The notes under the pieces: generated by a model | What the model saw: the letters and a program-made list of their open reading frames with translations, nothing else | What the model was told of the DNA's origin: nothing | Databases searched by the model: none | In this document: in pieces, positions 16,455 through 24,241 of the stretch | How the letters are laid out: every line of letters starts with the position of its first letter | Position numbering within the stretch: position 1 is the first letter of the stretch | Program-made: the position numbers and the translations under genes | Origin: Bacillota bacterium | GTDB lineage: Bacteria; Bacillota; Bacilli; Alicyclobacillales; SLC66 | Reading direction: 5' to 3' | DNA length: 27,749 nt | Assembly (NCBI GenBank): GCA_021821185.1 | Contig: JAKACU010000013.1 | Location: 1-27,749, forward strand

Positions 16455-17606
16455 TCACGAGCAAACGCCAATAAATTCTTCAAAAATCACATTGGCGATT
16501 TCATAGTGCTTAGCTGGTATAAGCAATCGATCGTGTTCTTGCATCAGCAATCCTTTAGCAAGCAAATTTTCCACTTGCTGTCCAAAGACCCGCCGCAGGG
16601 GAACACCATGCATGCGTTCAAAATCATTCATTGACACGCCTTGTTGCAAGCGCAGGCCTAGCATCATGGTATCCTCCATAGACGCTTGCGGGGTCACCGT
16701 TTCAACCGTAGCCATGGGCAACCTCTCTTGGTCAACAGATGCTGCATAGTGCGCCAAGGAACGCACATTTTCATACCGTTCACCAAACACATAACCATGC
16801 GCGCCCACGCCAACAGCAAAGTAAGGTAAGTTTGTCCAATAAACAAGGTTATGGCGCGCTTGTTCACCTGCGGTAGCAAAGTTGCTTATTTCATACTGGA
16901 CAAACCCTTGTGATATAAGTCTGTTGCGAACAGCCTCATACATAGCAACTTCGAGATCCTCACCAGGTAGTCTTAACAAACCTTGTTGATTCCACTTCGC
17001 AAACGGTGTTCCTGCTTCAATTTTAAGTCCATACGCAGAAATATGCGTAATGGACATGCGCAACACTTCATCGACGGCAAACAAAGCATCCTCGATTGTC
17101 TGATCGGGCAAGCCAAGCATCAGATCGAGATTGATCCGTTTAAAGCCCGCTTGGCGGGCGCGGTCAACGCTCTTTTTCACGTCACTTGCCAAGTGCAAAC
17201 GACCGATAGCTTGCAGTAAGCCATCGTCAAACGTTTGTGCTCCGAAACTTAGGCGATTGACACCGATCGCACGCAACGTCTCGTAAAGTGACACGTCGGT
17301 AGAGCCTGGATTGGCTTCTACTGTCCATTCACAAGTATCTGATCGCGTAAAATAGCTATCTATCGCCGATGCGATTTTCTGCCACTGCTCTGGTGAGAGT
17401 AACGTTGGTGTGCCACCGCCAAAAAACACCGTATCAAGAACAATCCGTTCACCTTTCGTGTAGGTTTTTGCGACGAGGGCAATCTCTTTGATGAGATGTT
17501 CCACATACCTTTCGCGCACTGTAATATCCGCGACAAAGGTTGTAAAATCACAATAAAAACAACGACTATGACAAAAAGGAATGTGCACATAAAGTGAGCG
17601 TGGCAT
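16455..17606 (-). CDS. hemW: Radical-SAM heme chaperone HemW
   Basis: A 383-residue radical-SAM protein of the HemN-like family that handles heme insertion; it is not the anaerobic coproporphyrinogen oxidase itself. SLYVHIPFCHSRCFYCDF holds the CxxxCxxC cluster motif (C12, C16, C19), with the extra C-x-F/Y-C-D-F context of this family. Downstream are FFGGGTPTLL, the TVEANPGS motif, NRLSFGAQTFDD and the C-terminal HemN domain. The start is uncertain: the ATG at 17606 gives the expected N-terminus, and a GTG at 17621 is also possible; neither has a strong ribosome site. The gene follows lepA within 20 bases, so translation may rely on coupling. The lepA-hemW-hrcA order is standard in Bacillota. 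Confidence 0.9.
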   Translation of the reverse strand: MPRSLYVHIPFCHSRCFYCDFTTFVADITVRERYVEHLIKEIALVAKTYTKGERIVLDTVFFGGGTPTLLSPEQWQKIASAIDSYFTRSDTCEWTVEANPGSTDVSLYETLRAIGVNRLSFGAQTFDDGLLQAIGRLHLASDVKKSVDRARQAGFKRINLDLMLGLPDQTIEDALFAVDEVLRMSITHISAYGLKIEAGTPFAKWNQQGLLRLPGEDLEVAMYEAVRNRLISQGFVQYEISNFATAGEQARHNLVYWTNLPYFAVGVGAHGYVFGERYENVRSLAHYAASVDQERLPMATVETVTPQASMEDTMMLGLRLQQGVSMNDFERMHGVPLRRVFGQQVENLLAKGLLMQEHDRLLIPAKHYEIANVIFEEFIGVCS

Positions 17607-17625
17607 GAGTGTCTTTAGCACGTGG

Positions 17626-19434
17626 TCAGTCAAGTTTGAGCACCGCCATAAACGCTTCTTGCGGAACTTCGACATTACCGACTTGCTTCATACGCTTTTT
17701 ACCTTCCTTTTGCTTCTCAAGCAACTTTCGTTTACGAGAAATGTCACCGCCGTAACACTTGGCAAGAACGTTTTTACGCATAGCGCGAATCGTTTCACGA
17801 GCGATGACCTTATTGCCAATCGCCGCTTGCACAGGCACCTCAAACATTTGCCTGGGAATCAAGTCCTTCAACTTTTCGCACAGTGTTCTACCGCGTGAAT
17901 AGGATTTTTCGCGGTGCACGATAAACGACAAGGCATCCACCGTTTCTCCGTTGAGCAAAATGTCCAACTTGACAAGGTCGCTTTCGCGATACCCGATTAA
18001 CTCATAATCAAAGGAGGCATAACCTTTCGTGCTTGATTTGAGACGATCAAAGAAATCATATACAATTTCCGTTAAGGGAAGTTCATAAATGAGCGTCACA
18101 CGTGTTTCATCGAGATACTGCATGTCCATAAAGACACCGCGTTTTTCCTGACATAGTTCCATAACGCTTCCAACAAAGTCTTTTGGCACGATAATATGGG
18201 CACGCACGTAGGGCTCTTCGACATGATCAATTTTCCCTGGTTCAGGTAATAAACTAGGATTGTCAATAGAAAACATCGTATTTGCCGTCGTATAGATATG
18301 ATAAATGACACTGGGTGCTGTCGTGATGAGCGTTAACCCATATTCACGCTCTAAGCGCTCCTGCATGATTTCCATATGTAGCAGGCCTAAAAATCCACAA
18401 CGAAAACCAAAGCCCAAGGCCGAGGACGTCTCCGGTTCATAACTCAGCGCGGCATCATTCAGTTCAAGACGTTCTAAAGCCTCGCGAAGTTCCGGATAGT
18501 CAGAAGAATCCACAGGATAGATACCGCAAAACACCATAGGATTGATCTTTCGGTACCCAGGCAATGGATCGGGCGCTGGATTTTGCGCGCTCGTCACCGT
18601 ATCGCCAACGCGCGTATCGGCAATCGATTTGATGGCCGCCGCAATGTACCCAACATCACCTGCGCGAAGTTCGTCAATGGCCGTCATGCGTGGCTTAAAG
18701 ACGCCTACCTCAACGACATCAAATTCAGCCATCGTCGCCATCATACGAATCGGCATGCCCGGGCGAATACTACCATTCATGACACGCACATACACAATTA
18801 CACCTTTGTAAGCGTCATAGTGGGAATCAAAGACTAACGCCTGCAAAGGCTTTTGCAAATCACCGACGGGCGCCGGCACCTTTTGCACGACTTGTTCTAA
18901 GATCTCCTTGATGCCAATACCCGATTTTGCAGAAGCGAGCACCGCTTCTGATGCATCAAGACCAATCACATTTTCAATTTCTGTACGCACTTTTTCCGGA
19001 TCAGCTGATGGCAGGTCAATTTTATTAATCACAGGCAAAATTTCCAAATTGTTATCTAGAGCCAAATACACATTGGCTAGCGTCTGCGCTTCAATGCCTT
19101 GTGCTGCATCAACGACTAGCAAAGCGCCTTCGCAAGCAGCCAGGCTACGAGACACTTCATAAGTAAAATCGACATGCCCTGGTGTATCGATCAAATTTAA
19201 CGTATACGCCTCACCGTCGTCTGCTCGATAGGTTAGGCGTACCGCCTGCAACTTGATCGTAATTCCCCGTTCACGCTCCAAATCCATCTGATCGAGCACT
19301 TGGTCTTGCATTTCGCGCGCTGACAATGCGCCTGTATATTCGAGAATCCGATCGGCAAGTGTTGATTTGCCATGGTCGATATGAGCGATGATGCTGAAAT
19401 TGCGAACGCGTGAAATGGCGTCGTTATTTGACAC
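17626..19434 (-). CDS. lepA: Translation elongation factor 4 (LepA)
   Basis: A 602-residue ribosomal GTPase implicated in back-translocation and 30S assembly. The G domain shows G1 [14 protein letters not shown] (18-31), G2 with RERGITI, G3 [14 protein letters not shown] and G4 NKIDLP. The LepA-specific C-terminal part includes [20 protein letters not shown], which contacts the ribosome A site. Length is as expected. The start is a GTG at 19434 with GGGAGGA five bases before it. The gene sits downstream of an unidentified membrane protein, from which it is separated by a terminator, and upstream of hemW. Confidence 0.97.
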   Translation of the reverse strand: MSNNDAISRVRNFSIIAHIDHGKSTLADRILEYTGALSAREMQDQVLDQMDLERERGITIKLQAVRLTYRADDGEAYTLNLIDTPGHVDFTYEVSRSLAACEGALLVVDAAQGIEAQTLANVYLALDNNLEILPVINKIDLPSADPEKVRTEIENVIGLDASEAVLASAKSGIGIKEILEQVVQKVPAPVGDLQKPLQALVFDSHYDAYKGVIVYVRVMNGSIRPGMPIRMMATMAEFDVVEVGVFKPRMTAIDELRAGDVGYIAAAIKSIADTRVGDTVTSAQNPAPDPLPGYRKINPMVFCGIYPVDSSDYPELREALERLELNDAALSYEPETSSALGFGFRCGFLGLLHMEIMQERLEREYGLTLITTAPSVIYHIYTTANTMFSIDNPSLLPEPGKIDHVEEPYVRAHIIVPKDFVGSVMELCQEKRGVFMDMQYLDETRVTLIYELPLTEIVYDFFDRLKSSTKGYASFDYELIGYRESDLVKLDILLNGETVDALSFIVHREKSYSRGRTLCEKLKDLIPRQMFEVPVQAAIGNKVIARETIRAMRKNVLAKCYGGDISRKRKLLEKQKEGKKRMKQVGNVEVPQEAFMAVLKLD

Positions 19435-19470
19435 GGTGGTCCTCCCAACAATGTAAACAAGAATACGTCA

Positions 19471-19500
19471 ATTTTACGCTATAAAAAGAGGCGGAAGCAA
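19471..19500 (-). promoter_or_regulatory. Candidate lepA promoter overlapping the upstream terminator
   Basis: In minus orientation TTGCTT (19495-19500) and TAAAAT (19471-19476) are 18 bases apart, about 30 bases ahead of the lepA start. The -35 lies inside the terminator stem of the preceding gene. Confidence 0.4.
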
Positions 19501-19521
19501 TTGTTACCTTGCTTTCGTCTC
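19483..19521 (-). terminator. Terminator after the gpr-downstream gene
   Basis: A 13-bp stem with two G-U pairs (19488-19500 with 19509-19521) followed, in minus orientation, by TTTTTAT. It should end transcription coming from gpr and the small membrane-protein gene before lepA. Confidence 0.8.
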
Positions 19522-19556
19522 TATATAGGTGGTGCTGGATGATCGAAGCAATGTTA

Positions 19557-20018
19557 TTATTGCCCACTTGTCACAGAAATCATCGGGGTATCTTGCACAT
19601 TTTGCGTACGTACGGCATCGTGCAATAAGGACATCAGTGCACTATGCAATTGTCTTTGCAAAAATACCCCGATGCCCACCGCATCTCTTTGCGCAAAACT
19701 CGCTGCGGGATCCGGCGATTTGGCTAAAGCTTGATCCATGACGGTTGAAAGTGTAGTACGTGGCAGTACATAAACGGGTTCATACAGCACTTTTTGCCCA
19801 TGCACAAATTCCATTTTAGCTCCAGCTTTTGCTAACGAGGGCGGTAAAGACTCCGCAGAGGGGGCATCGAGTTTGGCGACAAACACATTCATTGTCGCCG
19901 CGATCACCAGTGCTCCGCCACTGATGGTCAAGCCAGACATCGCGAGAAAAATCAGTACAGATGCTGTTTTTTTCACATTTCGCACAGCGCGGTCATGCAT
20001 ACTCGTCACCATCCGCAT
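19557..20018 (-). CDS. Unrecognised membrane-anchored protein in the spoIIP/yqxA position
   Basis: A 153-residue protein I do not recognise. It starts with a short basic stretch (RAVRNVKK), one hydrophobic segment (ASVLIFLAMSGLTISGGALV) and then a soluble domain presumably outside the membrane. That domain has VLYEPVYVLPRTTL and an amphipathic helical end (AVGIGVFLQRQLHSALMSLL). No cysteines or catalytic signature stand out. In Bacillus the gpr-lepA interval holds spoIIP and yqxA; this protein is far too short for SpoIIP and shows none of its amidase motifs, so it is at best a positional counterpart of YqxA. The start is uncertain: ATG 20018, or ATG 20000 with GGTGA 5 bases upstream. Its position right after gpr and before a terminator suggests sporulation-phase expression. 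Confidence 0.65.
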   Translation of the reverse strand: MRMVTSMHDRAVRNVKKTASVLIFLAMSGLTISGGALVIAATMNVFVAKLDAPSAESLPPSLAKAGAKMEFVHGQKVLYEPVYVLPRTTLSTVMDQALAKSPDPAASFAQRDAVGIGVFLQRQLHSALMSLLHDAVRTQNVQDTPMISVTSGQ

Positions 20019-20090
20019 ACGGCCTAGTTAACAGAAACTATGCGAGATAAGACGAGCCTATGCCTCATTGTGACGTATCCATTCAAAAAT

Positions 20091-21107
20091 TTAATGCGTC
20101 AATGATTTAGCATCATCAATCGTCATGGCTGGGTGCATGGCTAAGTTAAGTCCCATAGCCACCACATGCGCGATATCTTCAACAAACTCATCGATTTCTT
20201 TAGGCGTCACCATAAGATTGTTACCAATCGGTTGAAGCAAGTCCGAGATCAATTGCCGTTTTTCATCGTGGTCAAATTGATTAAGAATTTTTGAAGCACT
20301 ATTTCCAGGAACTTTATTTTCTAGATGAGTTAGAAGGACATCCATCGCGTCTGAAGCGATCGTCGCTGCATCCAAGACGGTAGGGACCCCTATCGCAATC
20401 ACATCGACTCCAAGCGTTTCCTTATTGAGCGCACGACGGTGATTACCTACCCCAGCGCCTGGCTGAATTCCCGAATCTGCCACTTGAATGGTGGTATTAA
20501 CACGATCTAGCGAACGAGCAGCAAGCGCATCAATAGCAATCACAAGGTCTGGCTTGACTCGATCCACGACACCTTGTACAATTTCCGTCGTCTCAATGCC
20601 CGTAATGCCAAGCACCCCTGGTGCGATCGCACACACCGAACGAAATCCTTCTTCTAACATTTCTGGCATTAGATGAAAAAGATGCCGTGTTACAAAAAGA
20701 TTTTCCACGACCAAAGGTCCAAGTGCATCCGGCGTCACGTTCCAGTTGCCTAGGCCAATCACAAGAACTACAGCTTGCTCAGGCACATGAATGTACGTTT
20801 TTAATTCCTGTGCTAAAGAAATAGCCACTTGTTCTTGCAAATCGGGATCTTTATGCCGAAGTTCGGGAACTTCAAGCGTAACATAAGTACCTTGAAGCCT
20901 TTGCATAGCTTTCGATGCTGCTTGCGTAGTAATTTGCATGCGCGTAGTCTTAATTTGCTCTTGTTCATCAACATCGACGGTCAATCCTGGTATGTTTCGC
21001 GATGTTCTAGAAATATTCTCATGGATTTCAACAGCCAGATCCGTCCGAACGCTTTGCCATGCCCACGGTTGTTCCTGCACGCTGTGCAACTCGGTCACAC
21101 GGCCCAT
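20091..21107 (-). CDS. gpr: Germination protease GPR
   Basis: A 338-residue protease that degrades the small acid-soluble spore proteins during germination. The N-terminal QSVRTDLAVE at residues 18-27 is the conserved GPR segment near the zymogen processing site. Further signatures are VLVIGLGNWNVTPDALGP, the VTRHLF region, SVCAIAPGVLGITGIETTEI, DLVIAIDALAARSLDRVNTTIQ (read in parts) and the GAGVGNHRRALN motif. The open frame reaches upstream into DNA opposite rpsT. I place the start at the ATG at 21107, which has GAGG just ahead, matches the known short propeptide and lies about 50 bases after a sigma-G-like promoter. The gene proves the host can form spores. Confidence 0.95.
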   Translation of the reverse strand: MGRVTELHSVQEQPWAWQSVRTDLAVEIHENISRTSRNIPGLTVDVDEQEQIKTTRMQITTQAASKAMQRLQGTYVTLEVPELRHKDPDLQEQVAISLAQELKTYIHVPEQAVVLVIGLGNWNVTPDALGPLVVENLFVTRHLFHLMPEMLEEGFRSVCAIAPGVLGITGIETTEIVQGVVDRVKPDLVIAIDALAARSLDRVNTTIQVADSGIQPGAGVGNHRRALNKETLGVDVIAIGVPTVLDAATIASDAMDVLLTHLENKVPGNSASKILNQFDHDEKRQLISDLLQPIGNNLMVTPKEIDEFVEDIAHVVAMGLNLAMHPAMTIDDAKSLTH

Positions 21108-21163
21108 GGGGCCTCGTGGTTTCCACACCCAACATCCCCCCGATTTTATGAACACCTTGTTCG

Positions 21164-21192
21164 TAGTATGCGCAGGTTGCTTCACCAGATGC
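21164..21192 (-). promoter_or_regulatory. Sigma-G-like (forespore) promoter of gpr
   Basis: In minus orientation GCATC (21188-21192), 17 bases, then CATACTA (21164-21170). This fits the sigma-G pattern G(C/A)AT(A/G) and CATnnTA with one mismatch in the -35 box. gpr orthologues are transcribed by sigma-F/sigma-G in the forespore, which supports the reading. Confidence 0.6.
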
Positions 21193-21205
21193 TCCGTGAT
21201 ACAAT
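21177..21205 (+). promoter_or_regulatory. Sigma-A promoter of rpsT
   Basis: TTGCTT (21177-21182) and TACAAT (21200-21205) with a 17-base spacer, about 45 bases before the rpsT start. It overlaps the opposing gpr promoter. Confidence 0.75.
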
Positions 21206-21252
21206 GTAGACTGCTCAAATTAGATAAGGACGTCGTGAGGAGGTGAATCCAT

Positions 21253-21519
21253 TTGCCGAATATCAAGTCTGCGATTAAACGCGTGATTGTGTCCAAAAAC
21301 CGGACGATCCGTAATGCTGCAGCAAAATCAGCGTTGCGCACCTCGTTGAAGCGGTTTGAAAACGCGCTGCGTCAGCGCGACATGGAGACGGCGCAAACCG
21401 CCTTGCGCAGTGCTACACGTTCTTTGGACAAGGCGGTAACAAAAGGGATTGTTCATCGGAATCTCGCCGCCCGTAAAAAATCACGCTTGACTAAGCGCTA
21501 TAACAAAGCTGCGATGTGA
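21253..21519 (+). CDS. rpsT: 30S ribosomal protein S20
   Basis: An 88-residue, strongly basic, helical protein of the 30S subunit body. The start PNIKSAIKRVIVSKNRTIRN and the ending VHRNLAARKKSRLTKRYN match the S20 family closely. The start codon is TTG, fixed by the full-strength GAGGAGGTGA site just upstream; S20 genes often use weak start codons because of autoregulation at initiation. It is divergent from gpr and followed by its own terminator. Its placement between holA and gpr is the usual arrangement in Bacillota. Confidence 0.97.
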   Translation: MPNIKSAIKRVIVSKNRTIRNAAAKSALRTSLKRFENALRQRDMETAQTALRSATRSLDKAVTKGIVHRNLAARKKSRLTKRYNKAAM

Positions 21520-21541
21520 TATTTTTACTGCCATTGATAGT

Positions 21542-21572
21542 AAAAGGAGACGCCATGACACGTCTCCTTTTT
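21542..21572 (+). terminator. Terminator of rpsT, also usable by holA
   Basis: AAAAGGAGACG pairs with CGTCTCC followed by TTTTT. The symmetrical A/T flanks make it bidirectional, so it can also end the holA transcript arriving on the minus strand. Confidence 0.9.
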
Positions 21573-21599
21573 CGTGCATAAAACACCGTTGTCTCACAT

Positions 21600-22634
21600 C
21601 TATGCCCCCTTCGTGCCTCGCAAAAACCACCAATCAACCGCTGTTTGCTCAGATAGCTGACCGGACTTGATCTTGTACTCAAGTTCCGCCAAGTCAATCA
21701 AAAGCTCACGACATTGTTGCGCCGAGATGAACTTGCTTTGTTCTCGAGCTACTTTACAGGCATAAGGATGAACACCAAGTTTGATCGCCAAATCACGATC
21801 CGTTTGCATTTTATTGCGTGAATCTGAGACTCGCGCAATCAATCGATACTGACGTGATAAGAGAGACAGTAACGCGAAAGACGACTGCGTGCTGGATAAT
21901 TCACGAAAGACCCGATGTGCCTCAAGAGAATGCCCTTCTATGGCCAAACGAATAACATGAAACAAATCAGATTCGCTCTCATCAGGGACGAGTTCGCGTA
22001 GCACATGATCTTGTAACGCATGTTCAGATAAGGCATACGTGTTGATCTTTTGCATACTTTGATAGAGCAATCCAAAGGAATCACCTGATCGCTCGATCAC
22101 GAGATCCATTTGTGATGTGGATAACGTCACATTTTTATCCATCCACTCTGTAAGCAGGCTACGCCATTCATCACGACGCCACTTGCCTGCATGAATAACA
22201 CATACCTCTTTATCCTGCAAAAAACGCTTGGTCCACTTTTTGCGTTCATCCAATTTTTCCGCCGCCGTCACGAGAATCATGGGTGCAGGTAAGGAATCCT
22301 TGAACACAGAGTCAAGCAATGGTGTAATCTCATCCATAGCCTGTGCCTTAACCGATGCGGTCAGATAATCAAATCCCGTGTAAACAACGATAACGTGACT
22401 AGAAAACAGATCGCCACCTTTGGCATCGATGACAGCTTGCGTAAAGGTGGCAGTTTGCCCTGAATGAATTACCGTTTCTGGCGTGAATTGCGGATCACGG
22501 TGTACCATAGCGTGTTCGATCTCACGCGTAAAATACCGTAGAGCTTCATTGTCGTTCACATGGTACATAACGTACAATTTCGCCAGATTACCATGGCGCA
22601 GATCGCCTACAGCTCCATAAAACGATTTTTCCAC
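21600..22634 (-). CDS. holA: DNA polymerase III delta subunit HolA
   Basis: A 344-residue clamp-loader subunit that opens the beta sliding clamp. The N-terminal portion has the family's opening strand KLYVMYHVNDNEAL, where most members have a GxExF motif. It is followed by VIVVYTGFDYLT and the helical AAA+-like domain II. The C-terminal domain has FALLSLLSRQYRLIARVSD, LGVHPYACKVAREQSKF and LELEYKIKSG-like ELEYKIKSGQL, which are strong HolA (YqeN) hallmarks. The start is a GTG at 22634 with AGGTG about 8 bases upstream; the gap to the preceding NADH dehydrogenase gene is 6 bases. Location next to rpsT is typical. Confidence 0.93.
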   Translation of the reverse strand: MEKSFYGAVGDLRHGNLAKLYVMYHVNDNEALRYFTREIEHAMVHRDPQFTPETVIHSGQTATFTQAVIDAKGGDLFSSHVIVVYTGFDYLTASVKAQAMDEITPLLDSVFKDSLPAPMILVTAAEKLDERKKWTKRFLQDKEVCVIHAGKWRRDEWRSLLTEWMDKNVTLSTSQMDLVIERSGDSFGLLYQSMQKINTYALSEHALQDHVLRELVPDESESDLFHVIRLAIEGHSLEAHRVFRELSSTQSSFALLSLLSRQYRLIARVSDSRNKMQTDRDLAIKLGVHPYACKVAREQSKFISAQQCRELLIDLAELEYKIKSGQLSEQTAVDWWFLRGTKGA

Positions 22635-22640
22635 GAAACA

Positions 22641-23834
22641 TTACACCTGCCATGCAGTTTGTTTTAAAAGCGGTTTACGAATATGCGTGACCATACGCAA
22701 GCCACCCAATTGATAAAGATACTTCACTTTGGTCAAATCTTTTGCCAAACCAGCCGTCGCGCCTGATGTAGGAAATTTGCCGAGTGTGCCCACCCCTTGC
22801 TCACTGCCAAGCGATGCTAACGTCCCGAGCATTTTAGGATGAAATTTTTGCATTGGCTCCTTGGCAAGTAAAGCGAGTATGTTTTTCGCGGCCAATTGCC
22901 CCATCTGGGTCGCCATTTGTGCCGTCGGCGGCAGTGGTCTGCCTGCTTGTACGAGGGATGCACAGTCACCGATGATAAATAGTCGTTCATCATCGGTGGA
23001 TTGCAGGTAATCATTGACTTCTGCCCGCCCTCTGCGATCGCAAGTCAGTCCAGCTTGCGACAAGATCATGTTCGCACGCACACCACCAGTCCAAACGATC
23101 GTCTCGGCCTCGATGACCTCACCAGAACCTAAGTACACACGACCCTCTTCAACCCGTTCGATTTTTGTGCTTATCATGATCTTAGCACCTTTGTGTTCAA
23201 GAACGTCCCTTGCCGTTTTTTGCAACGAAGGCATCAGCGCAGGTAAGATCGTATCCGTAGCTTCAATCGTGATCACTTCAAAGGAGGATGGTGAAATACC
23301 CAGTTTCGTACATAGCTTTGGCAACCATTCAAGGAGTTCACCAACAAACTCGATACCAGTCAGTCCGGCGCCCCCAACAACAATACGTAGTTTTTTGTCC
23401 TCTTTGTGATCCTTAAAGCGGGCAAACTCTCGCTCAATTCGCGTTCGAATTTGCCGTGCCGTTTCAAGGGAACGCAATTGCATGCTGTATTCGCTTAACC
23501 CTGGAATACCAAAAAACTCTGGTGCACTGCCTAAGGCAATGATCGCATAGTCGTATGGATAACTGCCGCGCGTTGTTAGCAGCTTGTTTTCTTGTCGATC
23601 GATTCCTGTGACTTCGTCTTTAACAAGCATCGTTCCATGTCTTGAAAAAATGTCGGTTAACTCTACTTTGTAATCATCCACATGGTTCCTTCCGCCAGCT
23701 GCTTCATGAAGCCATGTAATAAATTGATGATAACTGTGTTTATTGATCATGACAAATGGCGTATGATTGTTTTCGAATTTCTTACCAGCCATAACGCCCC
23801 CATAACCAGCCCCTGCAATAACTATTCGAGCCAC
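22641..23834 (-). CDS. Type II NADH dehydrogenase (NDH-2), FAD-dependent
   Basis: A 397-residue flavoprotein that passes electrons from NADH to quinone at the membrane without pumping protons. The FAD-binding Rossmann motif VIAGAGYGGVMAG is at residues 5-17. The NADH-binding motif IVVGGAGLTGIEFVGEL lies near 150-166, and the FAD-contacting FIIGDCASL followed by LPPTAQMATQMG near 290-310 is diagnostic. The C-terminal membrane-binding part is present. The start is GTG at 23834 with AAGGGATGA upstream. Its insertion ahead of holA, 6 bases apart, puts a respiratory enzyme into the holA transcription unit, which is not part of the usual com-holA block. Close relatives include Ndh and YutJ-like oxidoreductases. 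Confidence 0.85.
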   Translation of the reverse strand: MARIVIAGAGYGGVMAGKKFENNHTPFVMINKHSYHQFITWLHEAAGGRNHVDDYKVELTDIFSRHGTMLVKDEVTGIDRQENKLLTTRGSYPYDYAIIALGSAPEFFGIPGLSEYSMQLRSLETARQIRTRIEREFARFKDHKEDKKLRIVVGGAGLTGIEFVGELLEWLPKLCTKLGISPSSFEVITIEATDTILPALMPSLQKTARDVLEHKGAKIMISTKIERVEEGRVYLGSGEVIEAETIVWTGGVRANMILSQAGLTCDRRGRAEVNDYLQSTDDERLFIIGDCASLVQAGRPLPPTAQMATQMGQLAAKNILALLAKEPMQKFHPKMLGTLASLGSEQGVGTLGKFPTSGATAGLAKDLTKVKYLYQLGGLRMVTHIRKPLLKQTAWQV

Positions 23835-23882
23835 ATGCGATCATCCCTTCTCACCGAGTGTGCCTTCTTACTATCTGCCAAA

Positions 23883-23915
23883 ACAAAATTGCGCATTCTC
23901 TTTTAGAGAATACGC
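23883..23915 (-). terminator. Terminator after the two small genes
   Basis: GCGCATTCTC (23891-23900) pairs with GAGAATACGC (23906-23915) with one mismatch; in minus orientation AATTTTGTTTT follows. The stop codon of the 48-residue gene lies in the loop. Confidence 0.7.
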
Positions 23916-24049
23916 AATGGATTGTCCGGTGTAATCATGTTTGGTGTAGGGTTTCTATGGTGGCTCTGAATGGTCGACATGACAGTCACGAACAACAGGC
24001 TTAAAATGAACATCACTAGCGTCCTACGCATGATAGGTAGTTCGTTCAC
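23903..24049 (-). CDS. Predicted 48-residue single-span membrane protein
   Basis: A tiny frame starting at a GTG whose last base pair overlaps the stop of the preceding gene in a GTGA arrangement, suggesting coupled translation. After a short polar start and two arginines it has one hydrophobic helix (LVMFILSLLFVTVMSTI) and a polar tail rich in proline and asparagine. No independent ribosome site is visible and no family is recognised. The stop is inside the following terminator, which supports a real transcript end here. An alternative ATG lies 6 codons further in; the frame also extends upstream to 24121 but that would overlap the neighbour completely. Confidence 0.5.
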   Translation of the reverse strand: MNELPIMRRTLVMFILSLLFVTVMSTIQSHHRNPTPNMITPDNPLRIL

Positions 24050-24207
24050 GTTTTGGAACGCTGTTGCAAGTGTTCTCCCACTTGCGCTGCTGTCTGCAAA
24101 AGTACGACCAAGTTTTTCCACGACGGGTTATCTCGAATCATATAAGCATCAAGCAAAAGTTTTTCGGTCAACAAATCAAGATCATTCAACACTTCTTCCG
24201 ATAACAT
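24046..24207 (-). CDS. Predicted 53-residue helical protein downstream of comEC
   Basis: A short but convincing gene: the ATG at 24207 has an excellent GGAAGGTGA site four bases upstream, and the protein has a clear helical, amphipathic composition (SEEVLNDLDLLTEKLLLDAY, then WKNLVVLLQTAAQVGEHLQQ). It lacks membrane segments and cysteines. I do not recognise it. It lies 34 bases after comEC and its stop overlaps the start of the 48-residue membrane protein, so the three may be one operon. In Bacillus a different tiny gene (yqzM) occupies a similar place, but no sequence similarity is claimed. Confidence 0.6.
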   Translation of the reverse strand: MLSEEVLNDLDLLTEKLLLDAYMIRDNPSWKNLVVLLQTAAQVGEHLQQRSKT

Positions 24208-24241
24208 CGGTTCACCTTCCCCGGTCGACGATGAAAACTTG

